From Streptomyces sp. B1I3 (GTDB lineage: Bacteria > Actinomycetota > Actinomycetes > Streptomycetales > Streptomycetaceae): a stretch of 64,000 nucleotides of DNA. Every line of letters starts with the position of its first letter. Within the stretch, counting starts at the first letter, position 1. The notes under the pieces were generated by a model that worked only from the letters and a program-made list of their open reading frames with translations, ran no database searches and was not told the origin of the DNA. The stretch spans positions 6,346,501 through 6,410,500 of the forward strand of contig NZ_JAUSYD010000001.1 in assembly GCF_030816615.1 (NCBI RefSeq). Reading direction: 5' to 3'. A program made the translations under genes and the position numbers. This document shows positions 23,175 through 33,629 of this stretch, piece after piece.

Positions 23175-25811
23175 TTGAGACTGAATCGAGTGCGCGGTAC
23201 GGCCGTGGCCGCCGCCCTCGGAGTCGTCGCGGTTCTGGGATTCCAGGGCGTCGCGAACGGCACCGGGGCGGGCGAAGCGCCCAACGAGGGCGGGCCGGCC
23301 GGCGGGGCGGGCGTCCACAGTGCCGCGGCCAAGGGGAACGGACCGGTCAAGAGCGAGGTCCACAAGCTCGCCCTGAAGTCCGAGGGGCGTGGCGAGGCCA
23401 CCCTCTCGCGGCGTACGACGGAGCCGTTCGGCATGCTGGGCGTGTCCTGGCCCGACGCCGACGCGAAGATCAAGGGCACGATCGAGGCCCGCACCCGCAG
23501 CGTGGAGACCGGTGCCTGGTCCGACTGGATCACCCTGGAGCCGTACCTGCCCGGCCTCGACGGCGAGCGTCCCTCGGAGCGCGGCTCCACGGAGCCCGTC
23601 TGGGTCGGACGTTCGGACGGCGCCGAGGTACGCGTGAGCGACGGAGCGGCCTCCGGCACCCTGCCGGCCGGTCTCCGGCTCGACATGGTGGACCCGGTCG
23701 CCGGGCAGAGCGCGGCAACCGGCGGTGGACTGAACGCCGAGCCCGCCGCCTACTCGTCCTCGGCGGCCGCCGCGGTCGACCCCGGCCCGCCTTCGACGGT
23801 TCCGCAGCCCCCGGTCGTCACCCGCGCCCAGTGGGGTGCCGACGAGTCCCTGAACAACGAGGGCCCGATCTACCTCGAGGGCGGCGTCATCAAGGCCGTC
23901 TTCGTGCACCACACCACGGACGGCGCCTACAACTGCGCCGATTCCGCGGCCGTGGTCAGGGCGCTGCACGTCTACCACGTGAAGACGAACGGCTGGCGCG
24001 ACCTCGGCTACAACTTCCTGGTCGACAAGTGCGGGACGATCTTCGAGGGCCGTCAGGGCGGCATCGACCAGCCGGTCATGGGCGCGCACACGTACGGCTT
24101 CAACAGCGAGTCGACCAGCGTCGCGATCATCGGCAACTACACGAACGCCGGTGCGTCGAGCGCCGCTCTCGAGGCGACCGCCCGGGTGGCCGCGTACAAG
24201 CTCGGGCAGTACGGCGGTGACCCGGCCGGCAGCACCACGCTGGTGGCCGGCGCCACGCAGAAGAACTACGCGGGCAAGGAGTTCGTCGCCGGGCAGTCGT
24301 ACCCCTTCAGCCAGATCTCGGGCCACCGGGACGGCTTCAACACCGAGTGCCCGGGTATGCAGCTCTACCCGCAGCTTCCGGCCATCCGGACGCTGGCCGC
24401 GGGCCCGGTGCAGGGCCTCAAGGTCACCTCGGTCGGTGGCGGGGCGTTCGCCGTGGACTCCGGCTACGAGACCCCTGGCCCGGTCTCGGTGAACTGGTCG
24501 ACGACCACCCCGAGCTCCCTGATCAGCGGGTTCGAACTCGTCGTCGACGGCCGGACCGTGACCAGTGTCGCGGGCAGGGTCCGCACCGCCTCCACGACGC
24601 TCGTCCCGGGCAGCCACAAGGTCGCCGTGAAGGCCGTCCACCAGTCGGGCAGGACCACGGTCACCGCCGCGGTGAACGTGAACGTCCCGAGCCCGAAGAA
24701 GTTCGTGCCCGTCACCCCGCAGCGGCTGATGGACACCCGTGTCGGCCTCGGTGTGCCGAAGGCCCAGGTCGGTCCCGCGGGTGTCGTCACCCTTCAGGTG
24801 ACCGGTACCAACGGCATCCCCGCCACAGACGTGGGCGCCGTCGTGCTGAACGTGACGGCGACGCACGTGTCGGCGACGAGCTTCGTGTCGGTCTACCCGA
24901 ACGGGACGACCCGTACGAGCGCCTCGAACCTGAACGTGGTGCAGGGGCAGACGGTCCCGAACCTGGTGGTCGTGCCGGTCGTGAACGGCAAGGTCAGCTT
25001 CTACAACAACGCGGGCAGTCTCGACCTGATCGCGGACATCACCGGCTACTTCACCTCCGCCGGCGAGGGCTCCACGCACGTCAACCTGGGGCCGCAGCGC
25101 GTGATGGACACCCGTGAGGGCCTGGGTGTGCCGAAGGCCCAGGTCGGCCCGGCCGGTGTGGTGACCCTGCAGGTCGCGGGCGTCAACGGGGTGCCGGCCG
25201 AGGGTGTCACGGCGGTCGTGCTGAACGTGACGGCGACGCACGTGTCGGGTACGAGCTTCGTGTCCGTCTACCCGGACGGCACCACCCGGACGGACGCCTC
25301 GAACCTGAACGTGGTGAAGGGGCAGACGGTCCCGAACCTGGTGATCGTGCCGGTCGTCAACGGCAAGGTCAGCTTCTACAACAACGCGGGCACCGTCGAC
25401 CTGATCGCGGACATCACCGGCTACTTCACCTCAGCCGGTGAAGGCGCGTCGCACATCAACCTCGGCCCGAAGCGCGTGATGGACACCCGTGAGGGCCTGG
25501 GCGTGCCGAAGGCCCAGGTCGGCCCGGCCGGTGTGGTGACCCTGCAGGTCGCAGGCGTCAACGGGGTGCCGGCCGAGGGTGTCACGGCGGTCGTGCTGAA
25601 CGTGACGGCGACGCACGTGTCGGCGACGAGCTTCGTGTCGGTCTACCCGAACGGGACGACCCGTACCAGCGCCTCGAACCTGAACGTGGTGCAGGGGCAG
25701 ACGGTCCCGAACCTGGTGGTCGTGCCGGTCGTGAACGGCAAGGTCAGCTTCTACAACAACGCGGGCAGTCTCGACCTGATCGCGGACATCACCGGTTACT
25801 TCCGCAAGTGA
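23175..25811 (+). CDS. Secreted PGRP/amidase_2 peptidoglycan amidase with three C-terminal repeats
   Basis: About 878 residues: signal peptide (LRLNRVRGTAVAAALGVVAVLGF), a beta-rich N-domain (about 60-190), then a type-2 amidase/PGRP domain (about 215-410). Zinc ligands fit His245 or His246 (VFVHHTTDG), His384 (SGHRDGF) and Cys392 (NTECPGM), with the GYNFLVDKCGTIFEGRQGG block between. It would cut the N-acetylmuramoyl-L-Ala bond in the wall. An Ig-like linker is followed by three copies of a 125-residue beta domain beginning at MDTR...GLGVPKAQVGPAG, which probably bind the cell surface. TTG 23175 is chosen because GGGGTGGGGA precedes it and the signal peptide starts there; ATG 23145 lacks a ribosome site. 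Confidence 0.86.
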   Translation: MRLNRVRGTAVAAALGVVAVLGFQGVANGTGAGEAPNEGGPAGGAGVHSAAAKGNGPVKSEVHKLALKSEGRGEATLSRRTTEPFGMLGVSWPDADAKIKGTIEARTRSVETGAWSDWITLEPYLPGLDGERPSERGSTEPVWVGRSDGAEVRVSDGAASGTLPAGLRLDMVDPVAGQSAATGGGLNAEPAAYSSSAAAAVDPGPPSTVPQPPVVTRAQWGADESLNNEGPIYLEGGVIKAVFVHHTTDGAYNCADSAAVVRALHVYHVKTNGWRDLGYNFLVDKCGTIFEGRQGGIDQPVMGAHTYGFNSESTSVAIIGNYTNAGASSAALEATARVAAYKLGQYGGDPAGSTTLVAGATQKNYAGKEFVAGQSYPFSQISGHRDGFNTECPGMQLYPQLPAIRTLAAGPVQGLKVTSVGGGAFAVDSGYETPGPVSVNWSTTTPSSLISGFELVVDGRTVTSVAGRVRTASTTLVPGSHKVAVKAVHQSGRTTVTAAVNVNVPSPKKFVPVTPQRLMDTRVGLGVPKAQVGPAGVVTLQVTGTNGIPATDVGAVVLNVTATHVSATSFVSVYPNGTTRTSASNLNVVQGQTVPNLVVVPVVNGKVSFYNNAGSLDLIADITGYFTSAGEGSTHVNLGPQRVMDTREGLGVPKAQVGPAGVVTLQVAGVNGVPAEGVTAVVLNVTATHVSGTSFVSVYPDGTTRTDASNLNVVKGQTVPNLVIVPVVNGKVSFYNNAGTVDLIADITGYFTSAGEGASHINLGPKRVMDTREGLGVPKAQVGPAGVVTLQVAGVNGVPAEGVTAVVLNVTATHVSATSFVSVYPNGTTRTSASNLNVVQGQTVPNLVVVPVVNGKVSFYNNAGSLDLIADITGYFRK
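24729..25801 (+). repeat. Three in-frame 375-bp tandem repeats, mosaic
   Basis: The repeated unit starts at ATGGACACCCGT at 24729, 25104 and 25479, giving exact 375-base periods. Copy 3 agrees almost perfectly with copy 2 in its first half and with copy 1 in its second half. The switch falls in a stretch common to all three (gtgacggcgacgcacgtgtc, about 25600-25620). This is the signature of gene conversion or unequal crossing-over inside the gene. Confidence 0.85.
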
Positions 25812-25819
25812 CCTGACGG

Positions 25820-25858
25820 AGGCGGGGTGGTCCGGGCCCGGCCCGGACCACCCCGCCT
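25820..25858. terminator. Bidirectional terminator between convergent genes
   Basis: A perfect 17-bp stem (25820-25836 with 25842-25858) and a five-base loop. It begins eight bases after the PGRP amidase stop and lies 75 bases from the NamZ stop, serving both convergent genes. Confidence 0.8.
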
Positions 25859-25932
25859 TCGCGTGCGGCCACCGGGATCCGGCCACCCGCCGCCTCCGGC
25901 CGCCGACCGGTACGGGCGCTGCCCCCGACCCT

Positions 25933-27192
25933 TCACCGGTACAGGAGGTACTCCCGCCGCACCGCCCGGAACGCCGCCAGATCCGCCGCCCAGGCGCCCA
26001 CCACCTCGTCCGTGCCGGCGCCCGCGTCGATCATCGTGCGCACGCGGGTGTTGCCGGTGAGCTTGTCGATCCAGTTGTCCGCGCGCCACGCGAACCCACT
26101 CCACGTCCGCTTCGCCGTCACCAGCAGCGCGATCCCGGTGCGGACCGGGTCGAAGGACTCCCGGTCGTGGACGTGCAGCTGCACGCCACCCACCGTCCTT
26201 CCCTGGAACTTGGAGAACGTGGGCGCGAAGTACGCCTCGCGGAAGGCCACTCCCGGCAGGTCCAGCGCGTTCGCCGCGGCCGCCCACCGGTGGTCGATCC
26301 CCTCCGCGCCCAGCAGCTCGAAGGGGCGGGTGGTGCCGCGGCCCTCGGAGAGGTTCGTACCCTCGAACAGGCAGGTCCCCGGGTAGACCAGTGCCGTCTC
26401 CGGAGTCGGCATGTTCGGGCTGGGCGGCACCCATGGCAGGCCCGTCGCGTCGAAGAAGTCGGACCGCCGCCAGCCCGCCATCTTCACGACCTCCAGTTCC
26501 ACCGGCCGGTCCGCGAGGAACTCCGCGTTGAACAGCAGTGCCAGCTCGGCGACCGTCATCCCGTGCGCCTGTGCGATCTCCCGGCGCCCCACGAACGTGG
26601 CGAACGCCGGGTCGAGCACCGGACCGAGCGCAGCCCGCCCGGTCACCGGGTTCGGCCGGTCCAGGACGACGAACCGCTTGCCCGCGAGCGCCGCCGCCTC
26701 CATGCAGTCGTACAGCGTCCAGATGTACGTGTAGAAGCGGGCTCCGGCGTCCTGGATGTCGAAGACGACCGTGTCCACGCCGGACGCCGTGAAGACGTCG
26801 GCGAGCGCCTGCCCGCTCCTGAGGTAGGTGTCGTAGACCGGCAGACCCGTCGCGGGGTCGTCGTAGCGGCCCTGCGAGCCACCCGCCTGCGCGGTCCCCC
26901 GGAAGCCGTGCTCGGGACCGAAGACGGCGGTGAGGCCGACCCGGTCGTCGGGGTGCATCACGTCCACGATGTGCCGCACGTCCGCGGCGATCCCGGTGGG
27001 ATTGGTGACCACACCGACCTTGTGCCCCGCCAGCAGGCGGTATCCGTCCGCGGCCAGCCGGGCGAACCCGGTCCGTACGCCCGGGCGCCCGCCACCGTGG
27101 CCGGGAGCGGCGGTGGCCGGGCCGGTCCCGGTGACCGCGAGGGCACCCACCGCGCCGCCGGCCGTCAGCACACCACGTCTGGACAGGGTCAT
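25933..27192 (-). CDS. NamZ-type exo-beta-N-acetylmuramidase (DUF1343, GH171)
   Basis: A 419-residue exported protein. The start at ATG 27192 gives a twin-arginine signal (LSRRGVLTAGGAVGALAVTG) ending near ATA-AP. The body carries DUF1343 hallmarks: KVGVVTNPTGIAADVRHIVDVMH, FGPEHGFRG, VFDIQDAGARFYTYIWTLYDCMEA, VVLDRPNPVTG, and PSPNMPTPETALVYPGTCLFEGTNLSEGRGTTRPFE. Family members release N-acetylmuramic acid from the non-reducing end of peptidoglycan fragments. It is convergent with the PGRP amidase; the two could act in sequence on wall fragments (amidase first, then the glycosidase), though separate promoters are implied by the orientation. Confidence 0.92.
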   Translation of the reverse strand: MTLSRRGVLTAGGAVGALAVTGTGPATAAPGHGGGRPGVRTGFARLAADGYRLLAGHKVGVVTNPTGIAADVRHIVDVMHPDDRVGLTAVFGPEHGFRGTAQAGGSQGRYDDPATGLPVYDTYLRSGQALADVFTASGVDTVVFDIQDAGARFYTYIWTLYDCMEAAALAGKRFVVLDRPNPVTGRAALGPVLDPAFATFVGRREIAQAHGMTVAELALLFNAEFLADRPVELEVVKMAGWRRSDFFDATGLPWVPPSPNMPTPETALVYPGTCLFEGTNLSEGRGTTRPFELLGAEGIDHRWAAAANALDLPGVAFREAYFAPTFSKFQGRTVGGVQLHVHDRESFDPVRTGIALLVTAKRTWSGFAWRADNWIDKLTGNTRVRTMIDAGAGTDEVVGAWAADLAAFRAVRREYLLYR

Positions 27193-27312
27193 TCCACTAC
27201 CTCCATGATCGCGCCGACCGTCATGGCCACGCACGCTAGCGCGGGCGCGCGCCACACGGAACGCCCATGACCGGGCAGATTCCCAGTCCTGCCCCGGACC
27301 CCTTCCCGGATC

Positions 27313-27326
27313 ACATACCGACTGGT
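27313..27326. promoter_or_regulatory. Operator ACATACCGACTGGT, copy 1
   Basis: These 14 bases lie 40 bases upstream of the SDR gene at 27366. The reverse complement occurs exactly at 34699-34712, upstream of the APH-like/acyl-CoA dehydrogenase operon. The surrounding bases keep partial dyad symmetry (ACCGAC...GTTAGT). Probable site of the TetR protein encoded at 29831. Confidence 0.72.
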
Positions 27327-27365
27327 TAGTCTGCCGGAGGAAGACGGCCGAGAAGGGTGGAACGG

Positions 27366-28130
27366 ATGAGTACGGTGCAGGGCGCTGGTGTAGTGGTGAC
27401 CGGAGCCGGAGGCGGCATCGGTGCCGCTCTGGCCCGCAGATTCGCCGCGGAGGGCGCCCGGGTCGTCGTCAACGACCTCGACGGCGACCGGATCAAGGCG
27501 CTCGCCGAGGAGATCGGCGGCACCGTCGTGGCCGGCGACGCCTCCGGTGTCGTGGCGGCCGCACGCGACGCACTCGGCGGCACGGTGGACGTCTACTGCG
27601 CGAACGCCGGCCTCGGATCGGGCGGCGACGCCTTCGCCGGCGAGGACGTCTGGGCCGCGGCCTGGGACGTCAACGTGATGGCGCACGTCCGCGCGGCCAG
27701 GGAGCTCCTGCCCGACTGGCTGGAGCGGGGCAGTGGACGCTTCGTCTCCACCGCGTCGGCGGCCGGCCTGCTGACGATGATCGGAGCAGCCCCGTACAGC
27801 GTCACCAAGCACGGCGCCGTCGCCTTTGCCGAATGGCTCTCCCTGACCTACCGGCACCGAGGCGTCAAGGTGCACGCGATCTGCCCGCAGGGCGTGCGTA
27901 CGGACATGCTCACGGCGGCCGGCTCCGCCGGCGACCTCGTGCTCGCCCCCACCGCGATCGAGCCGGAGGCCGTCGCCGACGCCCTGTTCGACGCCATGGA
28001 GCAGGACCGCTTCCTCGTGCTGCCGCACCCCGAGGTGGCCGGGTACTACCGGGCGCGCGCCAAGGACCCCGACCAGTGGCTCGGCAACATGAACCACCTG
28101 CAGCAGAAATGGGAGGCGACCGGCGCATGA
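27366..28130 (+). CDS. SDR-family oxidoreductase
   Basis: A 254-residue short-chain dehydrogenase/reductase: cofactor motif TGAGGGIG, Asp after strand 2 (VVNDLDGDR, suggesting NAD(H)), NAG motif at CANAG, catalytic Ser in VSTASAAG, and YXXXK as YSVTK. It oxidises or reduces a hydroxyl/keto group; the substrate is not readable, though genes of this set (SDR, acyl-CoA ligase, TetR) point to fatty-acid or aromatic acyl-CoA catabolism. ATG 27366 is used; GTG 27357 is an alternative. It ends in an ATGA overlap with the ligase. An operator motif lies 40 bases upstream. Confidence 0.9.
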   Translation: MSTVQGAGVVVTGAGGGIGAALARRFAAEGARVVVNDLDGDRIKALAEEIGGTVVAGDASGVVAAARDALGGTVDVYCANAGLGSGGDAFAGEDVWAAAWDVNVMAHVRAARELLPDWLERGSGRFVSTASAAGLLTMIGAAPYSVTKHGAVAFAEWLSLTYRHRGVKVHAICPQGVRTDMLTAAGSAGDLVLAPTAIEPEAVADALFDAMEQDRFLVLPHPEVAGYYRARAKDPDQWLGNMNHLQQKWEATGA

Positions 28131-29794
28131 CCGAGTCCATCTACGCGGCCAAGCCCTGGACCGCCCTGCTCAGCGAGGCGCAGCTCGCGCCCGCCCGGCC
28201 GGCCGAGACCGTGGTCCACGCCTTCCGCGAGGCCGTCGACCGGGCGCCGGAGCGCACCGCGCTCGCCTACTTCGACGGACGCCTCAGCTACCGCGAGGCC
28301 GACGCGCTGTCGGACTCCGTGGCCGGGCACCTCGCCGCCGAGGGACTGCGGCGCGGCGACCGGGTGGCGATCATGCTGCAGAACACCCCGCACTTCGTCC
28401 TCGCGCTGTTCGGCGCCTGGAAGGCGGGTGCGACCGTCGTCCCGCTCAACCCGATGTACAAGTCCGGCGAGGTCGGCCACGTACTGAACGACGCGGGTGT
28501 GAGCGCGCTGATCTGCTCCGACCGGGCCTGGGCGTCCTACCTGCGGGAAACCGCCGAGGCCGCCCCCGGCGTGCGGATCGCCCTCACGGCCTGCGAGCTC
28601 GACCTCCAGACGACCGACGACCCGCGGGTGCTCGGCTTCGAGCGGCTCCCCGCCCCGGGTCCCGACGACTGGGCAGCCGATCTGGTGGCCGTGGCCCGCC
28701 GGGGTCTCGGCGCCCCCGAGGGCCGGGAGCTCACCGCGTCGGACACCGCTCTGATCAGCTACACCTCCGGGACGAGCGGCACCCCCAAGGGGGCCATGAA
28801 CTCCCAGGGCAACATCATGATCAACGCCGAGCGCCAGCGGGCCGGCCACCCCATCGAGGAGGGCTCCTCCTACTTCGCGCTCGCCCCGCTCTTCCACATC
28901 ACCGGCATGGTGTGCCAGCTCGCCACCTGCGTCGCCAACGCCGGCACCCTCGTGCTGGCCTACCGCTTCGAGGCGAGCGTCGTCCTGGAGGCCTTCGCCG
29001 AGCACCGCCCGGCCTACACGGTGGGCCCTTCCACGGCCTTCATGGCCCTCGCGGCACACCCGGGGGCGACACCGGAGCACTTCGCCTCCTTCAAGGTGAT
29101 CTCCTCGGGCGGCGCACCGCTGCCGCCCGCCCTGGTCGAGAAGTTCCGCGCCGGCTTCGGTCCGTACATCCGCAACGGATACGGCCTCACCGAGTGCACC
29201 GCACCCTGCGCCGCGGTGCCGCCCGAACGCGAGGCCCCCCTCGACCCGGTCTCCGGGACCCTGTCCGTCGGCGTGCCCGGCCCCGACACCGTGGTGCGGA
29301 TCATCGACGAGAAGGGCCACGACGTGCCCTTCGGTGAGCAGGGCGAGATCGCGATACGCGGACCGCAGGTCGTCTCCGGCTACTGGAACCTCCCCGAGGC
29401 CACCGAAGCCACCTTCCCCGACGGGGAGCTGCGCACCGGAGACATCGGCTTCATGGACACGGCGGGCTGGCTCTACGTCGTGGACCGCAAGAAGGACATG
29501 ATCAACGCCTCCGGCTTCAAGGTCTGGCCCAGGGAGGTCGAGGACGTCCTCTACACCCACCCCGCGGTCCGTGAGGCGGCCGTCGTGGGCGTCCCCGACG
29601 CCTACCGGGGCGAGACCGTACGGGCCTACGTCAGCCTGCGCCCCGGAGCGGTGGCGGAGCCCGCCGAGCTGAGCGCGTACTGCAAGGAACGCCTCGCCGC
29701 GTACAAGTACCCGCGCGAGGTGGAGGTCCTGACGGAGCTCCCCAAGACGGCAAGTGGGAAGATCCTCAGGCGGGAACTGCGTTCCCCCCGTTAG
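28127..29794 (+). CDS. Acyl-CoA synthetase (AMP-forming, FadD-like)
   Basis: A 555-residue ANL-superfamily ligase that activates a carboxylic acid as acyl-AMP and transfers it to CoA. Motifs in order: P-loop SYTSGTSGTPKG, FHITGM, NGYGLTECT, LRTGDIGFMDTAGWLYVVDRKKDMINASGFKVWP, and the C-terminal catalytic Lys in TASGKILRREL. Length and order fit long-chain or medium-chain acyl-CoA ligases. It is translationally coupled to the SDR gene and followed 36 bases later by a TetR gene, forming one operon. The acid chain is unknown. Confidence 0.92.
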   Translation: MTESIYAAKPWTALLSEAQLAPARPAETVVHAFREAVDRAPERTALAYFDGRLSYREADALSDSVAGHLAAEGLRRGDRVAIMLQNTPHFVLALFGAWKAGATVVPLNPMYKSGEVGHVLNDAGVSALICSDRAWASYLRETAEAAPGVRIALTACELDLQTTDDPRVLGFERLPAPGPDDWAADLVAVARRGLGAPEGRELTASDTALISYTSGTSGTPKGAMNSQGNIMINAERQRAGHPIEEGSSYFALAPLFHITGMVCQLATCVANAGTLVLAYRFEASVVLEAFAEHRPAYTVGPSTAFMALAAHPGATPEHFASFKVISSGGAPLPPALVEKFRAGFGPYIRNGYGLTECTAPCAAVPPEREAPLDPVSGTLSVGVPGPDTVVRIIDEKGHDVPFGEQGEIAIRGPQVVSGYWNLPEATEATFPDGELRTGDIGFMDTAGWLYVVDRKKDMINASGFKVWPREVEDVLYTHPAVREAAVVGVPDAYRGETVRAYVSLRPGAVAEPAELSAYCKERLAAYKYPREVEVLTELPKTASGKILRRELRSPR

Positions 29795-29830
29795 ACGGTT
29801 CACGCATGGACGAGAGGGCAGGTGGCGGCA

Positions 29831-30424
29831 ATGGCCAAGGCGACGGACGGGAACGGTACGCCCGTCCCCCAGAGGCTGCTGGCCGCCGCCACCCGGCTCT
29901 TCGCCGAGCGCGGTTACGACCGCACCTCGGTCCAGGAGATCGTCGAGGCGGCGGGCGTCACCAAGGGCGCCCTCTACCACTACTTCGGCTCCAAGGAGGA
30001 CCTCCTCCAGGAGGTCTACGCCCGGGTGCTGCGCCTCCAGCAGGAGCGGCTCGACGCCTACGCGAACGCCGAGGCGCCGATCGAGCAGCGTCTGCGGGAC
30101 GCGGCGGCGGACGTGGTGGTCACCACCATCGACAACCTCGACGACGCCTCGATCTTCTTCCGCTCGATGCACCACCTGAGCCCGGAGAAGAACAAGCAGG
30201 TCCGCATGGAACGCCGCCGCTACCACGAACGCTTCCGCGCCCTGATCGAGGAGGGCCAGCGAGCCGGGGTCTTCTCCGGTGCGACCCCGGCCGACCTGGT
30301 CGTCGACTACCACTTCGGCTCGGTCCACCACCTGTCGACCTGGTACCGCCCGGACGGCCCCCTCAGCCAGCAGGAGGTCGCCGACCACCTGGCGGACCTG
30401 CTGCTGAGGGCCCTGCGTCCCTGA
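29831..30424 (+). CDS. TetR-family regulator (acyl-CoA catabolism type)
   Basis: A 197-residue regulator: HTH at about 10-60 (RLLAAATRLFAERGYDRTSVQEIVEAAGVTKGALYHYFGSKEDLL) and a TetR_C domain with SIFFRSMHHLSPEKNKQVRMERRRYHERF, a pattern seen in regulators of fatty-acid degradation. ATG 29831 follows AGGTGG; GTG 29822 is an alternative start. It closes the SDR-ligase operon. Its likely sites are the shared 14-base motifs at 27313 and 34699, which would make it control both its own operon and the kinase/dehydrogenase operon 4 kb away. The ligand is unknown. Confidence 0.9.
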   Translation: MAKATDGNGTPVPQRLLAAATRLFAERGYDRTSVQEIVEAAGVTKGALYHYFGSKEDLLQEVYARVLRLQQERLDAYANAEAPIEQRLRDAAADVVVTTIDNLDDASIFFRSMHHLSPEKNKQVRMERRRYHERFRALIEEGQRAGVFSGATPADLVVDYHFGSVHHLSTWYRPDGPLSQQEVADHLADLLLRALRP

Positions 30425-32361
<1,937 letters not shown>

Positions 32362-32406
32362 CCCGCCGGGGAGGCGGCCACCCGGGCGCCTCCCCGTACA
32401 GAGTGG

Positions 32407-33621
32407 TCAGAGGTACTTCTTGATCTCCCGCCGCGCCAGCGACCGCTGGTGCACCTCGTCCGGCCCGTCCGCCAGGCGCAACGTCCGGGCCGACGCCCAG
32501 AGTTCGGCCAGCGGGAAGTCCTGACCGACCCCGCCGGCGCCGTACAGCTGCACCGCCTGGTCGAGGATGCCGCACACCGCGCGCGGTGTGGCGATCTTGA
32601 TCGCCTGGATCTCGGTGTGGGCACCGCGGTTGCCCACGGTGTCCATCAGCCAGGCCGTCTTCAGCACCAGCAGCCGCAGCTGCTCCACCGTCACCCGGGC
32701 GTCCGCGATCCAGTTCTGTACGACGCCCTGCTGCGCGAGCGGCTTGCCGAAGGCCGTACGGGCCACGGCCCGCCGGCACATCAGCTCGATCGCCCGCTCG
32801 GCCATCCCGATCAGCCGCATGCAGTGGTGGATCCGGCCCGGCCCCAGCCGCGCCTGGGCGATGGCGAAGCCGCCGCCCTCCTCACCGATCAGGTTCGCCG
32901 CAGGCACGCGTACGCCGGTGAAGACGACCTCGGCGTGGCCGCCGTGGGAGTGGTCCTCGTAGCCGTACACCTGCATCGCGCGGCGTACGTCGACGCCCGG
33001 GGTGTCACGCGGGACGAGGATCATGGACTGCTGGCGGCGGATGTCCTCGCCGTCCGGGTCCGTCTTGCCCATCACGATGAAGACGGCGCAGTCGGGGTTC
33101 ATCGCCCCGGAGATGTACCACTTACGCCCGTTGATGACGTAGTCGTCGCCGTCCCGGGTGATGTGGGTCTCGATGTTCGTCGCGTCCGAGGAGGCCACGT
33201 CCGGCTCCGTCATCGCGAAGGCCGAGCGGATCTCCCCGGCCAGCAGCGGCTCCAGCCACTGCTTCTTCTGTGCGTCCGAGGCGAACTGGAAGAGCACCTC
33301 CATGTTCCCGGTGTCCGGCGCCGCGCAGTTCAGCGCGGTCGGCGCCAGGTGCGGGCTGCGGCCGGTGATCTCGGCGAGCGGGGCGTACTGGAGGTTCGTC
33401 AGCCCCGCGCCGTACTCCGCGTCGGGCAGGAAGAGGTTCCACAGGCCCTGGCGGCGGGCCTCCGCCTTGAGGTCCTCCACGATCCTCGGGGTGTCCCACG
33501 GGGACGCCAGCCGCGCGCGCTGTTCCTCGGCGACCTGCTCGGCGGGGTACACGTGCTCGTCCATGAAGGTGAGCAGCCTGGTGCGCAGCTCTTCGGTACG
33601 GGCGTCGAATGCGAAGTCCAT
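32407..33621 (-). CDS. Acyl-CoA dehydrogenase (long, FadE-like)
   Basis: A 404-residue flavoenzyme starting at ATG 33621 (MDFAFDARTEELRTRLLTFM). Characteristic parts: SAFAMTEPDVASSDATNIETHI, the GRKWYISGAMNPDCAVFIVMGKTD region with an extended insertion, RLGPGRIHHCMRLIGMAERAIELM, RTAFGKPLAQQGVVQNWIADARV, and the C-terminal YGAGGVGQDFPLAELWASARTLRLADGPDEVHQRSLARRE. This is the subfamily usually paired with an aminoglycoside-phosphotransferase-like kinase, as here: its start is eight bases after the kinase stop. It is probably part of a catabolic pathway for an unusual acyl-CoA, perhaps via a phosphorylated hydroxyacyl intermediate as in the mammalian ACAD10/11 fusion; this is inference. Confidence 0.92.
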   Translation of the reverse strand: MDFAFDARTEELRTRLLTFMDEHVYPAEQVAEEQRARLASPWDTPRIVEDLKAEARRQGLWNLFLPDAEYGAGLTNLQYAPLAEITGRSPHLAPTALNCAAPDTGNMEVLFQFASDAQKKQWLEPLLAGEIRSAFAMTEPDVASSDATNIETHITRDGDDYVINGRKWYISGAMNPDCAVFIVMGKTDPDGEDIRRQQSMILVPRDTPGVDVRRAMQVYGYEDHSHGGHAEVVFTGVRVPAANLIGEEGGGFAIAQARLGPGRIHHCMRLIGMAERAIELMCRRAVARTAFGKPLAQQGVVQNWIADARVTVEQLRLLVLKTAWLMDTVGNRGAHTEIQAIKIATPRAVCGILDQAVQLYGAGGVGQDFPLAELWASARTLRLADGPDEVHQRSLARREIKKYL

Positions 33622-33629
33622 GGGGTGGG

